The notes under the pieces were generated by a model. The model saw only the letters and a list, made by a program, of their open reading frames with translations. It was not told the origin of the DNA and ran no database searches. The position numbers and the translations under genes were made by a program. A stretch of DNA of 64,000 nucleotides. Source: Atriophallophorus winterbourni (Eukaryota; Platyhelminthes; Trematoda; Plagiorchiida; Microphallidae). Location: the NCBI GenBank assembly GCA_013407085.1, contig JACCGJ010020328.1, forward strand, positions 1-64,000, given 5' to 3'. Position 1 is the first letter of the stretch, and every line of letters begins with the position of its first letter. Positions 34,040 to 47,800 of the stretch are shown one piece after another.

Positions 34040-34596
34040 AGTAGGGGAGATTTCGTTTAGGGGGTCCCACCCCGAGCCTTTACCCACAAGGCAGTGGAGC
34101 GAGAGAGGTTCGCACCTATCGGTGGACGGTGACCGACGAAGCGGTTCATACGCCCTTTTCTGGGAATTTCCAGTTCGGAGCCCGATAACCCCGTTGATAG
34201 GTTGGTGACTTCAGTTTTTGCCTGTGCACCATACAATGTCCTTGGATAGGACAAGGGGCCGTGACTTTTGGAGCGGCGAGTCACATCCGCCGCGTCGTGA
34301 TGTCATCATTGGATTTTTGTGGCTTTTTATAGGGAGAACGCTTGCCAGGCGAAAACCCACCACACCCTCAGACGCCACCGCCGAACCTTTCGCTGAGATC
34401 GGAGAACCGAGCCCACCCAGCTGGCACCACGTGGAGGTATTTCGGCAAGCCAGCCTTTAGTATAAAAATTCCAAGTGTCACTCTTCCGAAATTGAGCCTC
34501 TTGATACCGGTCCACTACAAGGTGGAACGGGAAGTAGTTGGAGGCATAGACAGAGTAATGCGAAACTCAAACCGGTATCGTGTGCCTCCCTGCCCC
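34040..34596 (+). other. Probable 5' untranslated leader of RTE pseudogene B
   Basis: GC-richer sequence ending with the stretch shared with pseudogene A (TTTAGTATAAAAATTCCAAG ... CCTCCCTGCCCC). Short frames here have no recognised motif. The 5' limit is uncertain. Confidence 0.5.
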
Positions 34597-34711
34597 ATGT
34601 ATGTATGTATGAAAGCACAAGCCTGATCCAGGCAAAGTGCCGCACAGTCAGAGACTGTACGTGGGCTAAGATACTGTCAGGTTGCCCAGGCCTAGACAGA
34701 TATGAGGGGGG
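34597..34711 (+). repeat. RepA SINE-like repeat, insertion unique to pseudogene B
   Basis: ATGTATGTATGTATGAAAGC through CTAGACAGATATGAG interrupts the RTE leader between CCTGCCCC and ATAGTGAAAGCTGG. Pseudogene A preserves the empty site, giving clean boundaries. Confidence 0.92.
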
Positions 34712-34716
34712 GAATA

Positions 34717-37465
34717 GAAATAGTGAAAGCTGGGTTATGGAACATCCGAGGTTGCTCGAGGGAAGAAAAGATGCAAGAAATTGTAGATGAATTAAAAAGA
34801 AATATTGAACTAGCAGTGATGACAGAAACCAGAGCGGAGACAAACGCTAGTAGGTGAAATGGACATGCTTCTTTTTACAACTCCGGCCCCTCTGCTAATG
34901 ATAAAAAGGTAGGGGGAGTAGGACTGCTGATTCTTAACAGTGACATTAAATTAATCTCCTTTAATGCTATATCTAATAGAATCGCTTCTTTTGAGATCAA
35001 CATAAGTAGCTTCGTAGACGAGATAATTGCTTGCTATGCTCTTACGGAAAGCTCGAAAGACGAAAACGAGAGAGCAATTTTATGAGGCCTTGCGCGCTGT
35101 AGTCATAGACCGTGCGACTAAGTCCCAGAACCTCGTAGTAATAGGAGATTTCAATTGTCGATTAGGTAAATCAAGTCGAGACCTTTACCCGGAGGTTGTA
35201 GGACCTTACCTCCCTCCCAGCACAGAAACAAGCGAAAATGGCAAACGATTACTCGATCTGTGCCAGACCGTCGGCCTACGGATTGAGAATACGTTCTATA
35301 AAAAGCCTCGAAGAAGAATGTATACATGGTACCACCCTGCGACCTCAGCGGGGGCAATGCTGGATTACATCCTTACACTAAGCAAAGATACCATCAAAAC
35401 GCAAGATGTGAGAGCAAGCCGATTAGCTGATGCTAATTCGGATCATTGCCTAATAACGACTATCTTAAAAATTACTTCAATCTTCAAACAAGCCAGAAAG
35501 GACAAACCAGTGAAACACAAACGTGATCACTGGAGAAGTTATGAAACCATCAGATATATCAAACACTATCCGGGAATTTTCCAAGAGAAACTGCGGAAAT
35601 TTATATCAGACAGCAGCACATACGATGAAATAGTCATGGGTCTACAAAAAGCTGCACAAAAATTATCGCAATCTCATGCAGGAAACAAACCGTGGTGGGC
35701 GGTAGCATCTGATGAGCTCAAAAACGCCATCTCTGACAAAAAGAGAGCGAGAATGAAATGGTTGCAAACTCAGCAACCAGACGACCATGCGGCTTGGAAA
35801 ATAAAACAGAGAGAAGTAAAAATGGTCAGCGAATCAAAGGAGGTATATACAGAACGTGTCTGCGAAGCAGCACAGAGGTATTTCGAATGTGATGATATGC
35901 AAGCAGCCTTTTCTGAACTGAAAAGAGCGAAGCAAGTTTTCACCGGAAGGCCAAAAAAGCCTGAGAATGACAAATTATTACCCCAAAATACCCTGGCTGA
36001 TAATAACGAGAAGCTTTTCAAAGCACAAGAGAATGACAGTAGAGCTGCTAATTACTGGCGACAGAGAGAGCCCGCTTGTTTCTAAAGATCTCGAAATATC
36101 TCTTAAACGGATGAAAGCGAATAAAGCGCCCGGCAGAAATAGTATAACGTCGGAGCTGCTTAAAGCAGGAGGGACAGTTCTAGCGACCCCACTCCTGCGA
36201 CTCTTTAACGAATGTTGGGCTGGCAACCTCCCCATACCAAGTGAGTGGAAAGAGGCAGAGGTAGTCAGACTATACAAACGAAAAGGGTCCCGCAAAGATC
36301 CGAACAATTACAGGAGTATCTTCTTACTGGATGCCATCGGGAAGCTATATGCCTCGATAACCTGTAATAGATTAAAAAGAGCAAACATTAACACTCAGCG
36401 ATACGCAATTTGGGTTTCGCAAGAAACGCTTAACAGAGCAAGCGATACTCAGCCTAAGGACCGTGATCCAAAAGGCGAAGGACACGGGAAACACAATCGT
36501 AATCGTCTTCGTTGATCTCAAGAAAGCTTTCGACAGTTCCTAATGAAGCAATAATAAACGCACTAATACAAAGAAACTGCTCGGAACTAGCCCTTAAGTC
36601 AATCAAACAATTAATGACCGCCCCAACCGAGTACCTCCGTGGAGGCCGTGAATTCAAAATGACAAGAGGTGTCCGGCAGGTAAGCAAAGTGAGACCGATA
36701 TTATTTAATCTTATCTTTGATGATATATTACGAGAGTCTATTGAGCCGTTAACCACTGGCATCACGCTCACGGATGAAGGCGAATGGACATTAAGTCACA
36801 TTGAATATGCTGATGAACTATGTCTAATTTGCAAATCCACGGTGGAGGCAGAAACAATGCTAAAAGCACTCAGTATGGAGCTGGAACGACACAAAATGTC
36901 GTTATCACTAGAAAAGACAATGGATGGAAATTGCCCCACCAAACCAAGTGGGTGATAAGAAGGTACTAATAAATGGGCATGAAATTGAAAAAGTGCAAAC
37001 ATTTGAGTACCTTGGATCGACAATTGATGGCAGAGAAGATACTACATGTACAGTCCAAGCAAATATTGCCAAAGCGAGGTGAGCCCTGACAACGCTTAGA
37101 CCCTTGCTGCAGGCAAAAGGAATCAGGACTAAAACTAAAGCACAGTTAATTAACTGCTTTATTATTCCGATTCTATTGTACGGACTAAATACTATTGTCC
37201 TAACGGCCAAGATTTGCGATAAACTCGAGGGCCTACTAAACACAGCGCGAAGAATGATAGTCGGTGCCACCCGAATTATTTATTGAGCCACGATGAATCT
37301 AGCACGACCACTAAACCGGAGGAAGTAACCGATTGCGATAAACAACTCCCCACGTGGAAAGGCATAGTAAATCACTGCTACGTTAAGCATGGGTACTCGG
37401 CAACTAAAGGGGAATACGTAACTCGGAAAAAGACAGCGGGTAAAAACAGCTATGATACTCAGTAA
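34717..37465 (+). pseudogene. RTE-type retrotransposon pseudogene B (right of centre)
   Basis: Plus strand: endonuclease start near 34727 (KAGLWNIRGCSREEK), a frame break near 35090, then a 352-codon frame 35027-36085 with VVIGDFNCRLGKSSRDLYP and ANSDHCLITTIL. Then come RT blocks in shifted frames: 35967-36515 (MKANKAPGRNSITSELLKAG) and 36512-36955 (EYADELCLI). The C-terminal frame is 37104-37286 (LINCFIIPILLYGLNTIVLT). The catalytic box is YADE. From 35852 onward it is the mirror of pseudogene A with the same lesions, so that part derives from one template. Confidence 0.85.
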
Positions 37466-37514
37466 TCCCCCCGTAGCTGTGCCAGTATGGGAGGACTAAA
37501 TTCGAAAGAACCCT

Positions 37515-38430
37515 AATGGCCATCTGGCTTCACCATCAGTAGATGGGAGGGGTGATACCCAGGACTCGAGGATCTCTCTTCCAAATTTAACTGCGTGTTG
37601 GTGTCAATCTTGAACTTTCCGATAGGTTTGAATACCTCGTTAGTTGTATCTTTGCTGGCGGTTGTTTCGAGAACGAAATTTATAAGCGTGTACGCGATGC
37701 GAGTGTAGCATTTGCTAAATTTCGTCATTTGTTTCACCCTATACTAAATGATTAGTGTACAACGCAGTCATGCGTGCGACTCTGTGTGCGTAACCTGGTC
37801 TAGCCGAGCTGAAGATGTCCAGCGGTTTTTGTTTGTCTTTGACACGGCGCCTGTCTAGGATTGCTCGCAGTTGGTACCAACATCGCGCTGCAAATATAGA
37901 TGTCTGCAAACTGGTGTTAGGACTAAGATAACAGACTGAGAAAAATGCTGATGCATGCTCGGTTTTGATGGTTGGGATATGTCTTAAGAATGCCTCCTCA
38001 CAGTTTACCATGAATGAATGAAAGCACAAGCCTGATCAAGGCAAAGTGCCGTACAGCCCGAGACTGCACGTGGGCTAAGATACTGTCAGGTTGCCCAGGC
38101 CTAGACAGATATGAGTAAGAAAAAGAAACAGGAAATGGTAGTGAGACTCCAGCGAGTTTTAGCATGCAGCTCACTACTTCTGGCCAATCAATTTAGCACG
38201 GTGTTAGCCGCACAGCACAAAGCACTGCAGGATTGCACATCCGCGCCTTATTCGCAGAGCATGGCAGAAGCAAGGAGAAACGACCAGGTAGTCAGTCCAT
38301 GGCGCGGCGTGCGGGGCTAAAGAAACTTACCGTTGCGCTGGGCTCAGTGGGATGTATTCGTCTGCCTGGTGTAGTCCAAATGATCCACCGAATAGTTTGT
38401 TGGAAATATTACAAGATATGGCTGCAAACC
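37515..38430 (+). pseudogene. Second non-LTR reverse transcriptase C-terminal relic (right arm)
   Basis: Mirror of 29755-30660, with the same YLVSCIFAGG and YQHRAANIDVCKLVLGL pieces and the same internal RepA insertion. A few substitutions distinguish the arms. Confidence 0.7.
38011..38114 (+). repeat. RepA SINE-like repeat with ATGA tail
   Basis: TGAATGAATGAAAGCACAAG through GGCCTAGACAGATATGAG. Mirror of 30070-30174. Confidence 0.9.
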
Positions 38431-38841
38431 GAAGCCAGTTTCGCCAGTGTGTTTTATTGTGTCATAATTTTTAGCTGATATCATGTATCATATTTTATAA
38501 ACAAAATAAAAATCGCATGCAGTGAAAGTACAAGAGTAAGCTCCTTTTTCGCTTTTTATTTGTACGTTCCGCTTGCCCTCTTTCTCTTTTACGCGTTTGC
38601 TTATCTGCTTTTTCTGCTTCATATTGCTTAGCACTTTGGTTGCAGACTTGTGCTTCATGATGAAGAGTGTTTGAAATATTACTGAAAAGCACATCTGAAT
38701 AAATTGTCAAGGACCTCTAATATGAACTGGTCTATTCAGAATAGAAACAATCTATAGTGTGCTTAGTCTGTCCCTATAATGGGCTCTATCATTTCCTTCA
38801 AACATACTTTTTCCTTGTTTCGATTTTGTAGCTTGCTTTTA

Positions 38842-41800
38842 ATGAATCCCTGGAATTCTACAAATCATTGGACTTCGCCGTATACCGCCACATCTGATAG
38901 TGGAGCCGCACCGGCTACTCAAGTAAAGTTTTAGCTTATTATGCTCCCCACAGACTTTCGATTATAACCATCAATGGCCCCCAACTACCTCCACTCCAAT
39001 TCCTTTATCGGCCCCATCACCGCCTGGAACCGAAGCAAAAAGTGCTACTTCTGTAGCAGTAAGTTCCTCTTCAGCTCCTACTTGGCCATCATACGTGGCT
39101 GGTATGTACCCGTATGCTGCATATCCAGCTGCGTACCAGCAAGCTTACGCATACGGCTACGGTTCATATTATCCGCCATATACACTTAGTTCTGATAATT
39201 CTGGTCAACCTCAATGGAACTGGAACCCAGCTGCTTATGGATACTATGCATACCCTGGGGGACAACAATGGCCTCAAGCTCAATCTGCTCCGCTTCAACC
39301 TAATAATTCGATACCGATTGAAGCACAGCAACAGACTAGTAGAGGTAAGTTTAATATTTTTATTGATCCACCGACTTTTGACTACGTTTGCACGTGTTGT
39401 ATACTGTTACGCAATATGCTCCTAAATGCCAATGGAGATTTTTTGCGAACTTCACTATATTTTTGTTCATACAATAGCATATATCTGAACACTTCGTATT
39501 TTTTCTAAAGAATCGATGTTTAATTACAAAATCAAAGTTTTCTGACCAAGCACTCAAGTCGCTTATAAAATATCTTGTCTTGTGGTGCTCACATCCTCAT
39601 CACTCAAACACCACAAATAATTTCTGACGGTTTGTCGTCATCAGGTGGAGACAGTAAATGAACTCCACAATGTATGGTCTTTTGTAAGCGCCTTTAGTGC
39701 TTGACCAGGTATCCCTTTGCGGTTCTTTGTAAGAACTGTATTTAACAGTGGTATTCTAGTCGCTCACTGAACCTGATCGTACTGTCTCCACCTGATGGCG
39801 GTAAACAGTCATAAACCGGTGGTGGTGTGTAAGTGATAGGGATATGAACACCGCATTATGATTTTTAATACGTTTTTCTTGCTCACTACCTAAAAGTTCA
39901 CATTTTTGCAGTGCCCATCTCCTGTACAGCTTTCACCATGTACGAAATCACACGCCTTTATCCACTCAAAGTACCGCACAACAACGTGGGCTTAGATACT
40001 GCCAGGTTGCCCAGGCCTAAACAGATGAGAAATGAAAATAGAAATCGTACTTACAACTCACTACCATGTAAAACTTGAGTACCACGAGTAATGAACTAAA
40101 GTGTATATCACGATGCAGTCTTATCATAATTATTGCCTCATTTTCAGTTTACAGACGGACCTTGTGAATGTATCTAGGCCTACCTGCAACTTAGTGAAAT
40201 TTTTGGCTGATTTCATGCTTAAGATGTCATTAACGCATGCATACAATCAATTTCAACACGAACCTTACTACTAATCTCCATTGATTTAACTCCTGAACAT
40301 TCTTACTGTTTTAAACGACAGTGATCTAGGATAAACAACGAGATAACTTGCCTGATGACGGCAAACAACGTCATACTGGTTGTGGCGTGTACGTACAGGT
40401 CATGGTCTACGCTTTTCCACTGATAATGACGCCATGGTATCTGGTCAAGCTCTTGTCGGAATCGTTTTAAGTGAGAGATCTGAGGTTGCACTGTTAGACT
40501 GGATTCCGGTCGACAGTCGCCTTTGTGCAGTAAGACTGCTCCACCTGGAAATCTCCATCGGCGGCCAAGTTCACGCAAATTGATCATATTGCTTGCGAAT
40601 TCGAGGATAAATCCTCATTTGCAAATTGAAATTTAGCTTTTACGTGGGGACGAGGAAATGTGCATGATTGCACTTCATACTTGGGCACCTGTTTCGATTC
40701 AGATCATGCGTTAGTCTGTGCTGAGATCTCGATGCGTTTTGGCGGGAAACGTAGAAACGTTGCCAGGCTTAATGATCTCCAGGTGCTCACGGAGTTCCCG
40801 GCCAATTTGAGTTTACATTTTTCTGTAGTTCCCAAAAAAAGTATGGATGAACACTGGAGTGGGATACAAACCTCATAGCTAACAGCCTCGTTGGATACTT
40901 GTGGGCTGACTTCCCGCGTAGTTCAACACTGGGTTTCTACGAATTCTCCAACTGATGGACCAACGTCGGTTGCTTTCTGCTGATAGCGTACATGATGCGT
41001 CACGTAAACTGGTTGCCAGTTCGAGAACCGACAGGGAAAGTAAATTGGGTTCTAAGTCTACGGAAATGAAATCTGCGGCAGCTGTAGGCAATTTTAGAAA
41101 ATTGTTCCAACTCATCAGAACTACTGGAAGCGGGCGACCAGGCATCAATCAGCTGATACTTGACGCAGATGGTTCGCCAGTTTTTAACATGTACAGGTGC
41201 ATGCAGTGATGAGCATAACATTTTGAGGCGCAGTTTAACAGGCCTTGTGCATCCACTGATTTTGAGGATTCGGAACACTGTACCCCATGGTCAATTTCTC
41301 TCGAGGTTCCAACTCAATCAATGATTTACCATGTACTCCGGAGCCTTAGGCGCCATGGGGCATCAGATGCTGATGCTTTGCTACCGTCATTGTTCAAAGA
41401 TGGCGGTTTCGGTCTAGTTTGCGAACTTCAAGCGCTATTCGCCAACATATGGGCTGAGGAGCGCGTTCCGATCCCGTGGAGAGAATCAGGAATTGCTCCG
41501 ATTTTCAAAAAATGGAAGGTGCAATTCATCGGGGTATCGGTCTCATCTCAGTAGCTCCTAAAATACTGGTCTCCATCTTGCTTCATCGGTTGAGTACCAA
41601 ACAGGAAAAGCAAATCCGTGATGAGCAAACTGGGTTTCGTACCGGTCGAAGGTGTATTCATCAAATCTTCACCGTCAGTTACTGGAGCAACGCCACGTAT
41701 TTCGTAGGCAACCATCGTGGTATTACACATCCGAGCGTCATTCGATTCAATCGATCGCGATAGTCTTTGGAACTGTCTGCTGAGACATGGAGTGCCCGAG

Positions 41801-44800
41801 AAGTATGTTTGGATCTTAAAAGCATTATATGACCAAACTTCGGGCAGGGTTCGAGCGTACGGACAATTGTCGTCCTCGTTCAATATCTCCAGCGGGGTGC
41901 GGTAGGGCTGCCCTATCTCGCCGTTCCTTTTTAACTTCGCGATCGACAATATCCTAAAGGGCGCCGGTATTGAACTTCTGCCTGGTGAGAGAGCTACCGA
42001 TCTAGAGCATACGGATGACATCTCACTTTAGGGAGATGACCCTCATATAATGCAACAAGCCATGGACTGCCTGGCACTTGATGCTCCAGGGTATGTCATG
42101 TGCTTTGCGCCTAACAAGTGTAAAACCTACCCAGTACTGGAGCAGCTCTCTTCCAAACCTAACTGTGCGATGTCAATCTTGAATTAGTCGACAGCTTCAT
42201 TTACCATGACAGTTGTATCTCTGCTGGCGGTTGTGTCGAACACGACATCCAAAACGTGCTCGCGTGTAGCGTTTGCTAACATTCGTCACTTGTGGCGTCG
42301 ACGCGATGTTTCACTCAATACTAAAGGTCAGGTGTACAACGCAATGCTGTGTGCTACACTACTTTATGGCTGCGAAACCTGGTCTATCTGTCGGCTTTCT
42401 GTTTTTGACACCCATTGCCTGTGTAGAATTGCTCGCATTCGGTGGCAGCATCGCGTTACAAATATAGATGTCTGCAACCTGGTGTTGGGACTAAAAGGCC
42501 AATGACTGAGAAAAATGCTGTTTCTTACTCGTTTGCGATGGTTGGGACATGTTTTAAGAATGCCTCCTGGCCGTTTACCATACCGCGCCTTATTCGCAGA
42601 ACCTGAGAGTAACGATCGGGTAGCCAATCCATCACGTGGCTCGTTGGGATGAAGAAACTCACCGTAGCGCTAGGCTCAGCTGGGCGTATTCGTTTGCCTC
42701 GATGGGGTCCAAAAGCTCCACCTAATAGTTGACTGAAAACCTTACGAGATATGGATGCAAAGAAGTCTGCCACCAGTGTATTATATTATATGTCCTAATC
42801 TTTTATCAGGTATATTATTATTGATTTATTTTTGATGAAAAAACAAAATCGCATGCAGTGAAACTACAAAACAAGCTGCGTTTTGCGCATTTGCTTCTGC
42901 ACATTCCGCTTTCCTGTTTTTCGTGCTGTTTGCTTATCTGCCTTTCCTGTTTCGTGGTGATTATGGGTCATGTGATCATTCCAAAACACGGTTCCTGATA
43001 TTTAATTTTTCGTTCATTGATTATGTGTATTAAACAACATTGTTACTTACATACATTGCTAACGTTCCTTGTTCACCCTCCATTTTTTTAGCATAAAATG
43101 TCGGGTACCGAATAAGTCATAACATCAAATTTAGCTTACTGACTTTGCGTTCCCTGTAGTGAATCATCCTTGTGTACCCACATACTATTAGTTCAGAGAC
43201 ATTTTTCATATTTTGTGAACGTGTTTCCCATTGAATATTATGCCACAGATCATCAGGCTTCCTCGGACGTTTCAACTGTTAATCAAAACCCTGCGCCCAC
43301 TGCTAACCTCCAAGAACCACCGCCGGCCCTACAAAATAAAGGCACCAAGGAACAATGGAGCGAAGAATTAAAGTAAATTCAGTGTCTTTGAAATGCATCT
43401 ATTGAAAATATTACATTGCTCAATTCATTTATATCATAGAGCCGAAGATCACATTTTTTACGGCCTCAGCATATTTTAGCAAGCGACCATGGCAATATGC
43501 ATACGGTGCGTTTTGCCAGTTGCCAGTTGATAATGAACTGCATGACCAACCTTTCTCCAGCTGTGCTACCATTTTATATATATCTGTTTAAGACAGACCA
43601 AGTCTGATTTCAGGTTTACGATTTCATACACATAATTGCTATTATGGCGAACCATTCGACTGGCTAGAAGGTGGCCTGGAAGAATTTCAAATCGCGGCAT
43701 TTGTCTCATTCAACAGTAAAAAGTGCAAAGTCAAATTACATGTGTACAACTCGAACATGATGTGATGCCACCTAAAAAGAGGTTCCGAGCTACCCTCATT
43801 GTGATGGCCTAATAAAACCGTTGCATTTGGCTTGTGTGGTGTGTGTGGAAGCACAAACCTGATCCAGGTAAAGTGCCGCACAGTCACAGAATGCACGTGG
43901 GCTAAGATACTGTCAGGTTGCCCAGGCCTAGACAGTTGGCTTGCAAATAGATTAAACGTTACTCCTATTTAAGTTAACCAGAGGGTTATGCAAGAAACTA
44001 TACGACTATAAATCGTGAAATAGGAATAGGATCACCAATACGGAAAATCGGTCCCACACAAACTTCAAGAAAACTCATATCAAGGAATGAACTGCGTAAC
44101 CAAGTTAACTCTTCTCACAACTGTTTTTCAATGCTAAGCTGGACAATCAACCGTTACACGGGTGTTAAACAGTGTAGTGCTTACAGCGTTTTCGCTACCT
44201 TTTTTCACAGGCAATTTTAAACCGCCTATGCTACGCCAGGTGCATCCAAATTGTACTTAAACTCAACCATACACACTCAGCTATATTTTTCCTAGCTTAG
44301 AAAGTGTATTTTAAGTTACAACGACCAAACTACTCGACTGCGTTGTCAGGCAGCTTGAGCGATCGTGAGTTTCAATTTCCTTGACCTTTCTGAACTGTAA
44401 AAGTGCCGCTGATTTCACGGTTATTCAGGCCCTTTATTGAGTCAGACTTGCGCAAGACTTTTCGCTGTTGTTCCTACCACCGTCGATGATCCACGGTTTT
44501 GCTGGTCACCACTTGCTGTCAACCTGTTATGACCTAGACAGATTTATGCAATCAACCATGGCAATATCCACACGGTGTTAAGCGATATTTGGAGAATAAG
44601 TTGTTTATATTTGTGACTACTCATCCGTGCCAAGCCCATCGAACTATTCACAAAGTTGATTACGACGGTCCATAATGGAAGCACTGGACTCGAGTTTCGC
44701 TCTTATTTGAGCTCATCAGCAGTGCATATCCACCGCTTCGGGGGCGGGATTCGAACCCCCGACCATCACCATTGTAGTCCCACGCCTTAACGACTTGGGC

Positions 44801-47800
44801 TACCGTCCATTGTTTGACCGTCGTAATCAACTTTGGAAAGTTCGATTGGGCTTGGACACGCGGTTTATAAGAGTCACCAAAGATAATCCACACGGTGTGT
44901 TCTGAGATGCAGCTCATTACTGGTTGTTATATCCCGGGACTCCGGTTGCGTGAAGTTAATTGGGTACCGGTGTGATGGCAAAAGAAAGAAATCAGTGGCG
45001 AGAATCCTGCCGTGCTTGCGTTCCCGTTTATCATTGACCCTCCCTCTTTTCTTTATTCCAAAAAGATCAAAAACGGCATGTGTAAACAGACAAAAAACCC
45101 ATTTTTTCATTTTTTTCTTTCATCATGTACCCTCTTCATGGTATACTTGTTGGCACATCGTCTGTAAAGACTTGTGTAATAATAATAATACCAGCTGCTT
45201 TCTCGGTTAGCACGACTTGTTATCAGATGCACTGCTGGCCCAACCGTGGGTGAGAGAGAACACAGCCGTTACAGAACAGAATGAATGAATAACACAATGT
45301 CTGTACAGTGAACGAAACTCGTTATGCGTCAGCGATCGATATTGATTGGGGATTAATCGATATTGCGAACACAACATCGGGGTCAATCAATTTACCATAA
45401 AATATATGAAGCAAGAAATTATCATACGTTTGCAATATACATGCAATTTCCAAGATCGACTGAAGGAGTAAAACAGGAACTTTTTGACAGACATACTGCG
45501 CATTTCGCTATTAGATGCCCTCCCTTTTCACCCAGACTTGCTTATCTTACCATTTAAACAAACGCGTGTATTTTTAGTACAACATTTATTTGGAAACTCA
45601 TTATTTTAAAATTGTTGGCCATCAACCTAGTTAATAAAAGCGATTCGGAAAAGACGTTTAAGACCACTTGCGAGCTTTTAGCATGTAATTGGTCTATTCT
45701 AGTTGAACAAGCGGTAAAATGTATAACAAACATGTAATGACTCTGTAATATCTGGAATCCACTTTACTTATCTTTAGTGATGATATACAATTTCTATTCC
45801 TTTGTAGTTAATTTACCTATATTTCTCTATAAAGCCTATTTTCTCATTGACTTTTTTCTGTAACCAACTTTAAAATTATAGGGCCTACGTGCAACGAGCC
45901 TTTCTCACAGTTGATACAAAAGAGGAAAAAGATCAGATGGAGCGCATCTTGAAGGAAAAATTGGAATATATTTTTCGTAACAACATCAAAGTCGATTGGA
46001 CCACGGAACAAATCCCCACCATCCCTAGTAAAACAATAGCGGCATGGAGAAATGCCGCACAGGCACGCCCAACTTCCATTAGGTGAGTTGTGCATACTAA
46101 TTTACATAATACCTACTCTAACACGAGATGTTTGCTCGTCTGGAAACAAGACCGTCAATGCATCTGTTTACGCAACCTCCGGTGGTCATCAAGCTTTTAA
46201 CAGGTGGCAAACTCATATTACTCAAGCTCATGGGAAAATGGTGCTCATACCTGCGAGCTCAACTAGTCTGGTTACTCAAGCTTCTGGTAATAATCCAAGT
46301 ATCAACTATCCTTTCATGAACGATGCAGTAGCCAGAATGATCGTTTTCGCTTTATCGTCGCTACCTAGCCTATAACCTTTTAGTTAGGCGCACTCGTTCA
46401 AAGCGTTTGACACCGATGTACGGTTGTATAATGAGTATATGAATGGTTTGTGTGCTGAGGATCACAATAGTTCAGTTCGTTTGGATCCGGAATGTGCATT
46501 GAAGATTAATTCCACTGATGACATCTGTCTCGTTACGGTGTCCAGAAAAGTCAGAACAGAAACAGCGAGTGCTTGAGATGTTTTGAGTCAAACTCGCGTG
46601 ACTCAATTTCCCTGTTGCTTGTCACCGATTCGATTTCACTTGGGTTTTTTGCATTCACGATTGTAACCAAGGTGACATTTCCATTTTTCCACACTTCTAA
46701 TTTTGTCCATTTGTGCTGCGTGTTAGTTATTCCGGATAGATTATGCTTTCCTTGTCTGATCGAAGCCCATGCATAATCTTGGCGTTGAAGCCAACCTTTC
46801 TGTCGCACTGTTCTTCGGCATACCAACGACCGCATTTTAATCTTTTTTGCTGTCATGATTCATATTGCATTTTCTAAATACCAGGCCATCGGCTTTTCAA
46901 AACTTGAGCATTTCGTGATCTGTAGATTCCCTAAATGATTAACCTATGAAGTGACCAAAGTAGTGTGTTGCTCAGATCCCCCGCACTTACACACATCACC
47001 TTTTGTAACCATTTCACGGTAGATTTCAAGCTCTCTGACTAAGTACCTATTGGTTACTGTTGATTGTATGCTTGACAAGTGAACAGTAAGGGAGCGTATC
47101 CACTGGGACATGACAGTGAATGTCACAAGCGAGCTCTTTTGATTTGATTCTAGTCGTTGACCACATTTGTGTTTGTTCGTATCAACCCTGTTCTAGGTGC
47201 TCGTATACAGTTTACTCATCTATATCCCTGGGGAAACGCTGGCCTTATCAATCTAATCGCGCGAGAAGTGTATGACTGTCTAACATATCTATACAGCAGT
47301 TTATTTCCTTCTGATGATGTTTTGCTTGCCTTTTTCACTTCGCAGGCAATCGAGGCCTGTGCAATTGAGCGCACCACGAACCACCCGATTTAGTGGTCCA
47401 GCGCGTGGAACATCATTGCGTTTACCTGTCGGCGTTCTCCCAAGAGGTGGTCGCAATGTATTTTCTTCTAATGCTACTGCCGTGTCTTCTAGAAAGCGTT
47501 CCCCTGTTAAGCGGTCCCCATCCAGCAGTTCCTCTGAGGAATCAGCGAAGAGGTTGCCATTTTCAGATCGGCGTACTTTCTTGCATGCACGAAGTCGTTC
47601 TCGGTCCCCATCTAGTGGATCACACCGTTCATCGTCACCCTCTACACGCGCTGTCAATTACCAGAAGCGACGTCGGAGAATAAAGTCACGTTTATACTCC
47701 AGGTCGAATTCATTTGACAGGTGCGAGATCAGTTCTCATCAAATTGTGCCACTCTTGAATTTAAGAAGTAGCTGCTTTAAATGTTTAACCTTTAAACGAA

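Larger units (their letters stand above)
32329..35851. other. Central spacer of the palindrome
   Basis: Holds the divergent 5' parts of RTE pseudogenes A (minus) and B (plus), the 5S-like fold-back, a trinucleotide run and the GC-richer leader of B. A 103-bp stretch compared by eye between A and B gave about 86% identity, against about 99% just outside the spacer. Confidence 0.85.

Noticed and set aside
46092..46375. Possible extra LENG8 exon: open frame containing [19 protein letters not shown] in the right arm
   Set aside because: Exon 4 joins exon 5 directly in frame (ATTAG|G completes AGG), no suitable phase-2 acceptor leads into this frame, and the left-arm copy has an in-frame TGA (AACAGATGAAAA). 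It is better read as intron.
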